A stretch of DNA of 48,080 nucleotides from Pseudoflavonifractor sp. 524-17. GTDB lineage: Bacteria > Bacillota > Clostridia > Oscillospirales > Oscillospiraceae. How positions within the stretch are numbered: the first letter of the stretch is position 1; every line of letters starts with the position of its first letter. The notes beneath the pieces are model-generated. The model had not been told where the DNA came from. It did no database searches and was given only the letters and a program-made list of their open reading frames with translations. The stretch spans positions 1 to 48,080 of the forward strand of contig NZ_QWEK01000032.1 of the NCBI RefSeq assembly GCF_009935845.1. Direction: 5' to 3'. Position numbers and translations under genes: made by a program. This document shows, one piece after another, positions 16,489-24,096 of this stretch.

Positions 16489-17323
16489 ATTGCCGCGGCA
16501 AAACAATTGATGTTACCGGTATTTCAATCTGTACGAGCGCATCTTCAGTCCGGTCAATTACATTTTCATTGATAATGACTTCATAAGAAAACCCAGATAA
16601 CGCAAGACCGCGCGCTTGAACGTAATCAAATATCTTTTGGTAGCACGGCGCAGAACTTTCCGCCGCGTCTCTATAAAATGCCCGCACATAATCCCCGGCG
16701 GGCTGTATGTACAGCCCATCTTTTTTTATAGGAAACGGTATTTCAATAAAAAGTTTGGAATACTCCTCGAAATTTCCGCTTTGCAGGCTTTCTACGGCAA
16801 TCATTGCCCCATAAGAGGCGTCATGCAGACGGCGAAGCTGATATTTTTTCGTTTCAGCGGTGATCATCTCTACCTGCTTATCAAACGTAGTGTCCTGACT
16901 GATGTTTACGGTCACTAAGCTGCGCTCCTTTTTCCGCACAATGCTGATTTCCGATAAGTCCATCGTCAATAATGTCTGCATATTCTGGCGATGGTACGAT
17001 AGTGTTTTCCGTAGCGCTCTCAGATGTGCCATATTACGGTCTAAATCATCAATTTTCTCCTGCAAAAGCTGCTTCATGCTGGCGGCGGAACGGTTTTTCA
17101 TAAATGCCTGTATTTCATCAATCGGCACATCCAACTCCCGCAGCAGCAGGATCGTTTCCAGAATGGCGCTCTGATAATAGCTGTAATATCTGTATCCGTT
17201 TTCGGGATGGATAAACGCCGGATGAAACAGGCCGATTTCATCGTACCACATCAGAGTTTTCTTATTGATGCTATGCAGGGCCGCAAATTGGCCGATTGTG
17301 AGCAATTTTCTCTTTTTCTCCAT
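16487..17323 (-). CDS. MerR-family regulator with effector domain
   Basis: Encodes 278 aa. An N-terminal MerR winged helix (LTIGQFAALHSINKKTLMWYDEIGLFHPAF, shown only as its ends LTIGQF and YDEIGLF, about 8-35) is followed by NGYRYYSY, a dimer coiled coil (about 80-115), and a GyrI-like effector-binding domain (about 130-278). This is the BmrR type, which senses drugs and activates an exporter. It is divergent from a MATE exporter, now 1.3 kb away because an IS110-type remnant intervenes. Confidence 0.88.
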   Translation of the reverse strand: MEKKRKLLTIGQFAALHSINKKTLMWYDEIGLFHPAFIHPENGYRYYSYYQSAILETILLLRELDVPIDEIQAFMKNRSAASMKQLLQEKIDDLDRNMAHLRALRKTLSYHRQNMQTLLTMDLSEISIVRKKERSLVTVNISQDTTFDKQVEMITAETKKYQLRRLHDASYGAMIAVESLQSGNFEEYSKLFIEIPFPIKKDGLYIQPAGDYVRAFYRDAAESSAPCYQKIFDYVQARGLALSGFSYEVIINENVIDRTEDALVQIEIPVTSIVLPRQ

Positions 17324-17338
17324 TTTTTAAAATACCCC

Positions 17339-17369
17339 TTGACTGTACAGTTACTGTACAGATTATGAT
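17339..17369 (+). promoter_or_regulatory. MerR-type promoter with 19-bp spacer and dyad
   Basis: TTGACT (17339-17344) and TATGAT (17364-17369) are separated by 19 bases, too far for unaided RNA polymerase. The spacer lies within CTGTACAG-TTA-CTGTACAG (17343-17361), a strong dyad. This is the signature of a promoter that MerR-family activators untwist. It points rightward, away from merR and toward the MATE gene. Confidence 0.88.
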
Positions 17370-17556
17370 AACTCATATACCGAAGAAAAACAAGTAAAAA
17401 GTCTAATGGTATGAAGTCAAGTGAGTGATGCAGAAAATTTTGCTGTAAAATCGGATAAAAAGAGCCAAGCAGGTATAAAAAAGGCAACACCAATCCGAGC
17501 CCCGTCCCTGCGGATTTTTGAAACAGGGCCTGTTCGTCAGAGCGGTGAGCGATAGC
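17370..17556. other. Leader DNA between MerR promoter and IS remnant
   Basis: AT-rich sequence with no convincing gene. It probably was the leader of the MATE gene. It carries CAGGGCCTGTT (17524-17534), which resembles the left end of hairpin repeat copy 1 (AGGGCCTGTTT) and lies at the edge of the IS110 remnant. Confidence 0.4.
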
Positions 17557-18615
17557 TCAACCCTCCAGCGGGATATACAGGCGGTTGTCCATCAGCAGTC
17601 GATAGGCCAACCGGATCAGTTTTCTGGCAGTTAAAGCGAGTGCGCGTTTATGCTGGAACTGGTTGGCCTCTTTGAACTTGAGGTCATAGTAGCGCCGGAA
17701 CTCGTAGCCGCATCTTCTCACAGAGTTGGCGGCTTCCAGCAGGTAGTAACGGAGATAGCGGTTGCCGGACTTGGTGAGCTTGGTGTGCTGGGCCTCGAAG
17801 TCGCCGGACTGGTGCTGTGTCCAGACAAGGCCGGCGTATTTGGCAACGGACGCCTGGGAGTTAAAGCGGTGGATGTCACCGATCTCAGCAATGATACCAG
17901 CGGAGTAAACCTTACCAATGCCGGGGATGGAGGTAAGTGTGTTGGGGATGATCTGGATGTGTTGGGGATGATCTGGAATTGCTGTTCAATAGCCTTGTCC
18001 AAAACTTTGATTTGCCCGTCCAGTGCCCGCATGGTGGCGATGGCCACGGACATGGCCTGATTCACAGAATCATTCACAGTCTTTGGTAAACGGTAGGAAC
18101 CTCTGGCAGCGGACTGCACCGCTTTGGCTGTGCCCTCCGGGTCGGCAAAGCGGCCCCTGCCGGATTTGGCAATGAAAGCGGTCAGTTCATCCAGATCAGC
18201 ATAGGCCAGGTCGTCCACCGTTTCAAACCGTTCCATGAGGGCGATAGTGGCGGCGCTGGAGTTGGCGATATCCTTGTTTTGGGCCATACCGGAGCACTTG
18301 AGGAACAGGTAATTGGCAAAGTGCTGCTTTTCCCGCGTCAGATTCTGCACAACGTCAAATCTGGCCCTGGTAAGGGTTTGCAGGGATTCATAGCGGTAAT
18401 CGTCCATGTAGACCTCCTTGCCGATCCTGCCAAAGCGGAGATGGTCGGCGATGACAAAAGCGTCCACCCAGTCATTCTTGGGCAGATCTGGATAAGAGTC
18501 CTTGAACTTCTTGACCTGCTTGGGGTTGAGTACATGGATTTTTCTCTGATACCTCCCCAGCCGTCCATCTTCCCGGAGGGCGCAGACCAGGCCGTCCCCG
18601 TAGATGTCTGCAAAT
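17525..18615 (-). mobile_element. Remnant of an IS110-family element
   Basis: The stretch between the MerR promoter leader and the MATE ribosome site is filled by the broken transposase. IS110 elements lack clear inverted ends, so borders are approximate. Its right part is deleted, apparently together with the original upstream region of the MATE gene. Confidence 0.7.
17557..18612 (-). pseudogene. IS110-type transposase, truncated and frameshifted
   Basis: The frame contains recognisable IS110/IS1111 sequence: YGDGLVCALREDGRL, IHVLNPKQVKKFK, KNDWVDAFVIADHL (the conserved D-x-x-D type segment) and GSYRLPKTVND. The N-terminal RuvC-like catalytic start is missing; homology ends at about 18612, directly against the MATE leader. 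A 20-base tandem duplication (17938-17957 and 17958-17977) shifts the frame, so the expected C-terminus (SIPGIGKVYSAGIIAEIGD, then the transposase_20 domain) is read in another frame down to the stop at 17557. Confidence 0.88.
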
Positions 18616-18638
18616 CTTATTATACGAGGAGAGCGATG

Positions 18639-19970
18639 ATGGAAAATCAAAATACTTACAACAAGCCGGTCACATTGAGGAGCATCCTCAAATTCGCAGT
18701 TCCTACCATTGCAATGTCTGTCTTTATGTCCTTTTACACCATGGTTGACGGTCTGTTCGTGTCTAACCTGATTGGTACGAGCGCGCTGTCTGCAATCAAC
18801 CTCACGGCCCCGGTGATTCAATTGGTAACAGCCATTTCCACCATGCTGGCAGCCGGCGGGAGTGCAGTCATTATGAAAAAGATGGGTGAGCAAAAGCCAA
18901 AAGAGGCCAAGGAAGATTTTACGTTCCTGATTTTGGTGAACGTGGTCGTTGGCCTGGTCATGACTATGCTTGGATACTCCCTGATGGAAACCATCTTTGG
19001 GCGCATGGGGCTGTCCTCAGAAGTTGCGGGCTACTGCACCTCATATCTCAGCCGCTATCTTCTCTTTACGATCCCGATCCTGCTGATGAACAATTTCACG
19101 CTCTATATGATCGCCTCTGAAAAAGCAACGCTGTCTCTGACTTGTTCCGTGTCAGGTGGTGTGCTGAACATTGTGCTCGACTATGTATTTATCGGCCTTC
19201 TGGATATGGAAATCAGCGGTGCGGCCATTGCCACCGGCCTGGGCTATTCTGTGACCGCCGTTGCTGGTCTGTTTGTGTTCAGCCGCAAAAAGAGCCTTCT
19301 GCACTTCACAAAGCCCGCTTTTCGCTTCAAGGTTCTCGCAAGCGCAGTGACAAACGGATGCTCTGAAATGGCCACCGCTCTGGTCACAGGCATCATTACG
19401 ATGATGTTCAACTGGACGATGCTCCACTATGCCGGGGAAGACGGCGTTGCCGCCGTGACCATCATCATGTATGTCCTGATGTTTGCAAGTTCCCTTTACA
19501 CGGGGTATTCCTATGGCGTCGCTCCCATGCTCAGTTACTATTACGGTGAGAAGAATCAGGAAAAGCTAAAGAAACTGGTTTCCACCAGCCTAAAAGTAAT
19601 TGCCGTCATTTCCCTTGTAACGGTTGCAGCGTCCTTTGCCGCAACAAAGCCTTTGGTGTCCGTTTTTGCCCGACCGGATAATCCGGTTTATGATCTGGCC
19701 GTCACCGGAAATCGAATCTGCACCCTGGCGCTGTTCTTTATTGGCTTTAATATCTTTGCCAGCGGGATGTTTACCGCATTGTCTAACGGCATCATCTCCG
19801 CGATTCTCGCTTTCTCGCGCTCTTTCGTGTTTATGCTGATTACCATGCTGATCCTGCCTGTGATTTTAGGGGTAAATGGTATCTGGCTGGCTACGCCAGT
19901 AGCAGAACTTATGGCCCTGGCCCTATCCGCATTGATGTTCGTGAAATATCGAAAACGGTATCAATATTAG
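18639..19970 (+). CDS. MATE-family multidrug exporter
   Basis: Encodes 443 aa; GAGGAG lies seven bases before the ATG at 18639, with another ATG at 18636. About twelve membrane helices. The opening (ILKFAVPTIAMSVFMSFYTMVDGLFVSNLIG, of which PTIAMSVFMSFY is diagnostic) and the GSAVIMKKMGEQ segment are typical of MATE proteins, which expel cationic drugs using Na+ or H+ gradients. It is the likely target of the upstream MerR regulator. The frame is open far upstream only by chance through IS110 DNA. GC is lower than in core genes. Confidence 0.9.
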   Translation: MENQNTYNKPVTLRSILKFAVPTIAMSVFMSFYTMVDGLFVSNLIGTSALSAINLTAPVIQLVTAISTMLAAGGSAVIMKKMGEQKPKEAKEDFTFLILVNVVVGLVMTMLGYSLMETIFGRMGLSSEVAGYCTSYLSRYLLFTIPILLMNNFTLYMIASEKATLSLTCSVSGGVLNIVLDYVFIGLLDMEISGAAIATGLGYSVTAVAGLFVFSRKKSLLHFTKPAFRFKVLASAVTNGCSEMATALVTGIITMMFNWTMLHYAGEDGVAAVTIIMYVLMFASSLYTGYSYGVAPMLSYYYGEKNQEKLKKLVSTSLKVIAVISLVTVAASFAATKPLVSVFARPDNPVYDLAVTGNRICTLALFFIGFNIFASGMFTALSNGIISAILAFSRSFVFMLITMLILPVILGVNGIWLATPVAELMALALSALMFVKYRKRYQY

Positions 19971-20054
19971 GGGGGCGCCGTTTTGAACGCAGCGAGCAGC
20001 GGCTGAGTAGAAGAAAGTGTACGGCTGCATTCTCACGCCTATCGCCCCTCTCTA

Positions 20055-20083
20055 TTTACTCCGTACTTTTCCCGTGGTATAGT
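20055..20083 (+). promoter_or_regulatory. Promoter of the WYL regulator
   Basis: TTTACT (20055-20060) and TATAGT (20078-20083) lie 17 bases apart, 40 bases before the regulator ATG. Confidence 0.65.
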
Positions 20084-20123
20084 TGCCTTATGGAATCTGA
20101 GTTTTGACACAGAGGTGGGGCCT

Positions 20124-21092
20124 ATGTCAGCCGGGCGTTTATTTGGGATATACTACTATCTGCTGGACCGCCGGCAGGCTACCGCGCCGGAGCTGGCCCG
20201 GCGGTTTGAGGTATCGGTGCGCACCATTTACCGGGACATTGACGCCCTCTCGGCGGCGGGCCTTCCAGTCTACGCCACCCCCGGCAGCGGCGGCGGCATT
20301 GCCCTGCTGGATCGCTGTATTCTGGACCGGGCCGCCTTCAGCGATGAAGAACAGGCACAGCTGCTCACCGCCCTGCAAAGCCTGCCGGAGACAGTGCGCA
20401 GCGGCGCACAGGGTACTTTGGAAAAGCTCTCCGCCCTCTTCCGGCAGCGGCCGCCGGACTGGCTCCAGGTGGATCTGTCCCACTGGGGTACCTCCGGGCC
20501 GGACCATGATAAATTCCAGCAGCTCCGGCGGGCGGTTCTGGAGCGGCGGGTGATTGCCTTTTCCTATGTCAGCACCGCCGGCCGCTGTGAGGCGCGCACC
20601 GTCCTCCCCGCCCGGCTGGTCTTCAAGGGCCAGTCCTGGTATCTCCAGGGCTTCTGCCGCATTCGCGGGGCCTACCGCACCTTTAAGATCAGCCGGATGC
20701 TCCACCTTACCGTGGAGGAGGAGCACTTTGACCAGACGCTGGCGCCGCCCCCCATTGACGGCAATCCAGGCTCCCTCCCCTTCTCAATTACCGTTGTCCT
20801 CTCCTTCGCCCCCCGGATGGCCTATCGGGTCTACGACGAATTTGACGACAGCTGCATCACCCTTCAGGAGGATGGCAGCTTTCTGGTCCAGGTCACCCTG
20901 CCGGAAGATCAATGGCTGTACGGCTACCTGCTCTCCTTCGGCGCGGCGGTGGAGGTCCTGTCCCCGCCGGATCTGCGCCGCCGGCTAGGTCTGCTGGCCA
21001 GAGAAATTTGGCGGGGATGCGCTGGCCCTGACAGCAGTTGTCAGGTTTGCTGTGATAAGATAGGCTCATCCAATCCAAAGGAGGTATCTTTT
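20124..21092 (+). CDS. WYL-domain transcriptional regulator (YafY type)
   Basis: An N-terminal DeoR-like helix-turn-helix (about 1-55: LARRFEVSVRTIYRDIDAL) is followed by a helical linker and a WYL domain (about 135-215: FSYVSTAGRCEARTVLPARLVFKGQ, with SWYLQGFCR as the name motif). Normal length is about 300 aa, ending near residue 298 here (REIWRG). Unusually, no stop codon follows: the frame is open through the intergenic promoter-like DNA into the next gene, giving a possible 413-residue fusion ending at 21365. The end coordinate given is the last base before the next gene's start. The preferred partner is its own downstream operon. Confidence 0.8.
21030..21044. promoter_or_regulatory. Operator candidate TGACA-N5-TGTCA
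   Basis: A TGACAGCAGTTGTCA palindrome lies just upstream of the zinc-ribbon gene, inside the open frame of the WYL regulator. Inverted TGACA-like sites are seen upstream of genes next to YafY-type regulators, so this is a good candidate for the regulator's own site. Confidence 0.55.
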
Positions 21093-21365
21093 ATGCAGTT
21101 CAATCCCAACGACTTCTGTCAATCCTGTGGTATGCCCATCACCGATCCCGCCCTCCACGGCAGTGAGGCCGACGGCTCCGCCAGCCCTCACTACTGCAAG
21201 TACTGCTACCAGAACGGCGCGTTTACCGGCGACATGACCATGGAGGAGATGATCGACTTCTGCATGCCTATCATGGTCCGGGAGCACCCGGAACTCACCG
21301 CCGAGCAGGTCAGGGCCCAGATGGGCCAGTTCTTCCCCATGCTGCTGCGCTGGAGAACAAAATGA
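21093..21365 (+). CDS. Zinc-ribbon protein
   Basis: Encodes 90 aa, starting at an ATG preceded by AAAGGAGG. Two Cys pairs (FCQSCGMPI and HYCKYCYQNGAF) form the zinc ribbon of the putative zinc-ribbon family, which usually sits beside AraC- or YafY-type regulators. Although it has its own strong ribosome site, it is in the same frame as the upstream WYL regulator with no stop between. Its stop overlaps the DUF3788 start (ATGA). Confidence 0.8.
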   Translation: MQFNPNDFCQSCGMPITDPALHGSEADGSASPHYCKYCYQNGAFTGDMTMEEMIDFCMPIMVREHPELTAEQVRAQMGQFFPMLLRWRTK

Positions 21366-21799
21366 CAGACTCAACCCTTCTCACCGCCCCGGAAACTCCC
21401 GCTCTGGAGGATATCCGCGCCCTGGTAGCCCTTCCTCTTTGGGACGAGCTGTGCGGGTTTCTTCACACTACCTGGCACGCCGCTCCTAAGCTGGAGTTCA
21501 GCAAGTGCTCCCTGGCCTTTGGCTGGAATGTAAAATACCGCAAAGGAGGCCGGGCCCTGTGTACCCTCTACCCCGCTCCGGGCGCCTTTACCTGCATGGT
21601 CTCCATCGGCCAGCGGGAGACCAGCCATGCCGAGCTCCTCCTCCCCCGCTGCACCCCGTATGTCCAGGCCCTCTACACCAGCAGCCGCCCCAGCCGTATG
21701 GGCCGCTGGCTGATGATCGGCGTCACCAGTGCCGCGATTTTAGAGGATGTAAAGCAGCTCCTCCTCCTGCGCTGTCCTCCAGCCCGGAAACAGCCTTGA
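21362..21799 (+). CDS. DUF3788 protein
   Basis: Encodes 145 aa and overlaps the upstream gene by four bases, so the two are translationally coupled. The motif FGWNVKYRKGGRALCTLYP and the TRMGRW-like segment are characteristic of DUF3788. Such proteins commonly accompany the zinc-ribbon protein and a YafY regulator. Function is unknown. Confidence 0.8.
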   Translation: MTDSTLLTAPETPALEDIRALVALPLWDELCGFLHTTWHAAPKLEFSKCSLAFGWNVKYRKGGRALCTLYPAPGAFTCMVSIGQRETSHAELLLPRCTPYVQALYTSSRPSRMGRWLMIGVTSAAILEDVKQLLLLRCPPARKQP

Positions 21800-21881
21800 C
21801 TTTTCCCGGCGGCCGGTCTAACATGGAGGTATCTTTAGAAGCTGTGCCAATCGCCTCATTTTTGATTAGGAGGTCGCTGCG

Positions 21882-22415
21882 ATGGACTTGCAGACCTGTA
21901 TTCACACCCGGCGGAGCATCCGCACCTTTACTTCTGACCCAGTCAGCCGGGACACGCTGGAAGAGGCCGTCTCTCTGGCCGCCTGGGCGCCGTCCTGGAA
22001 GAACACCCAGATCAGCCGCTATCTCGCCATTCAGGACCCGGAGGCCCTGCATACAATCTGTGAACAGTACGCCCCCTTTAACGCCCGTGTCATCGGCGGC
22101 TGCCACACTTTAGTGGCCCAGACCTTTGTGAAAAACCGCTCCGGCTTCGAGCGGGACGGTTCCTTTTCCACCGACCGGGAGCGGGGTTGGCAGTACTATG
22201 ACTGCGGTATCGCCGCCCAGACCTTCTGCCTGGCCGCCCATGCCCTGGGACTAGGCACCGTCATTCTGGGCATTTTTGACCGAAAGGGTCTGGAACAGTA
22301 CTTAAATCTTCCGGAGGACCAGGAGCTTATGGCCCTCATCGCCGTGGGTTACCCCGCCGGCACCCCTGCTCCCCCCAAGCGCAAAGACGTGGAGACTTTG
22401 CTCTCCTTCCGCTGA
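21882..22415 (+). CDS. Nitroreductase-family protein
   Basis: Encodes 177 aa, with TAGGAGG before the ATG. The FMN-binding opening (IHTRRSIRTF), WAPSWKNTQ and the late AAHALGLGTVILGIF and VGYPAGTPAPPKRK segments mark an oxygen-insensitive nitroreductase fold. It reduces nitro or quinone-type substrates with NAD(P)H. Substrate not predictable. The gap to DUF3788 is 82 bases, so it may belong to the same transcript. Confidence 0.88.
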   Translation: MDLQTCIHTRRSIRTFTSDPVSRDTLEEAVSLAAWAPSWKNTQISRYLAIQDPEALHTICEQYAPFNARVIGGCHTLVAQTFVKNRSGFERDGSFSTDRERGWQYYDCGIAAQTFCLAAHALGLGTVILGIFDRKGLEQYLNLPEDQELMALIAVGYPAGTPAPPKRKDVETLLSFR

Positions 22416-22439
22416 GCAAAAATTCTTCTCAGTCAGCCT

Positions 22440-22471
22440 AGGTCCGCTCCCAAAAGGGGCGGGCCTTTTTC
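22440..22471 (+). terminator. Rho-independent terminator
   Basis: GGTCCGCTCC and GGGGCGGGCC pair (with G-U pairs) around CAAAA, then TTTTT. It separates the nitroreductase from ksgA. Confidence 0.8.
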
Positions 22472-22500
22472 GTGACAAATCCCGCTTCAGGTGGTATAAT
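22472..22500 (+). promoter_or_regulatory. ksgA promoter
   Basis: GTGACA (22472-22477) and a perfect TATAAT (22495-22500) are 17 bases apart. Confidence 0.75.
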
Positions 22501-22555
22501 TGGTGCCGGTCCTTCTCTTGATTCGACACAGACCGGACATCAAAAGGCGGTAATT

Positions 22556-23410
22556 ATGGATTTATGTAATATCAATGAGATCAAAAAGCTCCTGGCCCGA
22601 CATGGATTCCACTTTTCCAAAGCTCTCGGGCAGAATTTTCTCATCGCGTCCTGGGTGCCGGAAGCCATTGCCCAGGCCTCCGGCGCAGGGCCGGGGTGCG
22701 GCGTGATTGAGGTGGGTCCCGGCATCGGCCCCCTCACTGTGCAGCTAGCCCAGCGGGCGGACCGGGTGGCGGCGGTGGAGTTGGACCGCGCCCTCTTCCC
22801 CATCCTGGCGGAGACCCTGGCCGGCTGTCCCAATGTGGAGATCGTCCCCGGCGACGTGATGAAGCTGGATCTGGCGGCGCTGGCGGCAGAAAAGCTGCCC
22901 AACCTCACCCCCATAGTGTGCGCTAACCTGCCCTATCAGATCACCACGCCAGCGATCACCGCCTTTCTGGAGGCAGGGATTTTCTCCGCCGTCACGGTCA
23001 TGATTCAGCGGGAGGTGGCCCTGCGGATCTGCGCCCAGCCCGGCACCGCCGATTACGGCGCCTTTTCCGTCTTCTGCCAGTACCATGCCCGCACCGGCCT
23101 TCTCTTCGATGTGCCGGCGGAGTGCTTCCTCCCCGCGCCCAAGGTCACCTCCGCCGTGGTGCGCCTCGTCCCAAGGGACACCCCAGCCCAAACGCTTGTG
23201 GAGGACAAGGTCTTCTTCCGGCTGGTAAAGGCCGCCTTTGCCCAGCGGCGCAAAACCCTGCTCAACGCCCTCTCTGCCGCCTATCCCCTGCCCAAGGAGC
23301 AGCTGCGGGCCGCTCTGTCCGCCTGCGGCCTGCCGGAGAATATCCGTGGAGAGCGGCTGGGCATACCTGAATTTGCCGCGCTGGCCAAAATTTTGGACGC
23401 CGCTTCCTGA
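22556..23410 (+). CDS. rsmA: 16S rRNA dimethyladenosine transferase KsgA
   Basis: Encodes 284 aa. It dimethylates two adjacent adenosines in helix 45 of 16S rRNA, a checkpoint in 30S assembly, using S-adenosylmethionine. Motif I is IEVGPGIGPLT (about 51-61), the opening KALGQNFL (22-29) is the family hallmark, and NLPY at 124-127 is the catalytic motif. The C-terminal helical domain (AFAQRRKTLLNAL) is intact. Loss of this enzyme gives kasugamycin resistance in other bacteria. Confidence 0.96.
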   Translation: MDLCNINEIKKLLARHGFHFSKALGQNFLIASWVPEAIAQASGAGPGCGVIEVGPGIGPLTVQLAQRADRVAAVELDRALFPILAETLAGCPNVEIVPGDVMKLDLAALAAEKLPNLTPIVCANLPYQITTPAITAFLEAGIFSAVTVMIQREVALRICAQPGTADYGAFSVFCQYHARTGLLFDVPAECFLPAPKVTSAVVRLVPRDTPAQTLVEDKVFFRLVKAAFAQRRKTLLNALSAAYPLPKEQLRAALSACGLPENIRGERLGIPEFAALAKILDAAS

Positions 23411-23437
23411 ACGGTCTGGATTTCAGACCACCCTTCA

Positions 23438-23478
23438 CCGGCCTGCGGGGCAAAAATCGCCCCAACGGCCGGTTTTTT
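23438..23478 (+). terminator. Rho-independent terminator after ksgA
   Basis: ACCGGCC and GGCCGGT pair outside and GGGGC/GCCCC inside, followed by six T. Confidence 0.88.
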
Positions 23479-23616
23479 CTCCTTTATATAGAAACTGAAC
23501 TTTTTATACTAAACTGCATAGGCTAAATTTTAGTTGCCAAGCCGCCGCAAATGTTGTATTCTAGACAGAGAATTTGTTCCCCACAGCTATGCACCAGGAG
23601 ACAAGGAGGAGTGCCC

Positions 23617-24096
23617 ATGTTAGATCAGTCTTATTTTTCCAAAGCGGACGGGCTCATCGCCCGCTACGGCAAAAAAAGCAGCGCCATCATACCTGTCCTG
23701 GAGGACATTCAGGAGGAATATCGCTATATCCCCCGGGAACTGCTCACCTATGTGGCCGATATGCTCGGCGTCAAGGAGTCCAAGGCCTACAGCATCGCCA
23801 CCTTCTACAAGAATTTTTCCTTTGAGCCCAAGGGGAAATACGTCATCAAGGTCTGTGACGGCACTGCCTGCCACGTCCGCCACTCGGCCCCCATTCTGGC
23901 CGCCATGCAGAAGGAGCTGGGACTGAGCGAGAAAAAGCACACCACCGACGACATGCTGTTCACGGTAGAGACCGTCTCCTGTCTGGGCGCCTGCGGTCTA
24001 GCCCCTACCCTTACCGTCAACGACGAGGTCCACCCCAAGATGGATCCGGAAAAAGCCGTGGCGCTGCTGCGGGAATTGAGAGGTGCCGGCGTATGA
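23617..24096 (+). CDS. NuoE-like [2Fe-2S] subunit of formate dehydrogenase
   Basis: Encodes 159 aa, with AAGGAGG before the ATG. A thioredoxin-like ferredoxin: Cys80 and Cys85 (CDGTAC), Cys122 and Cys126 (CLGAC) bind one [2Fe-2S] cluster. It carries electrons between the NAD(H)/FMN subunit and other clusters, as NuoE, HydC or HymA do. The stop overlaps the start of the next gene by four bases, and the operon partners are a NuoF-like and a molybdopterin subunit, so it belongs to a soluble NAD(H)-linked formate dehydrogenase rather than respiratory complex I. Confidence 0.92.
   Translation: MLDQSYFSKADGLIARYGKKSSAIIPVLEDIQEEYRYIPRELLTYVADMLGVKESKAYSIATFYKNFSFEPKGKYVIKVCDGTACHVRHSAPILAAMQKELGLSEKKHTTDDMLFTVETVSCLGACGLAPTLTVNDEVHPKMDPEKAVALLRELRGAGV

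Noticed and set aside
18279-18638. N-terminal extension of the MATE exporter
   Set aside because: The extra 119 or more codons are antisense IS110 sequence; a good ribosome site precedes the ATG at 18639.
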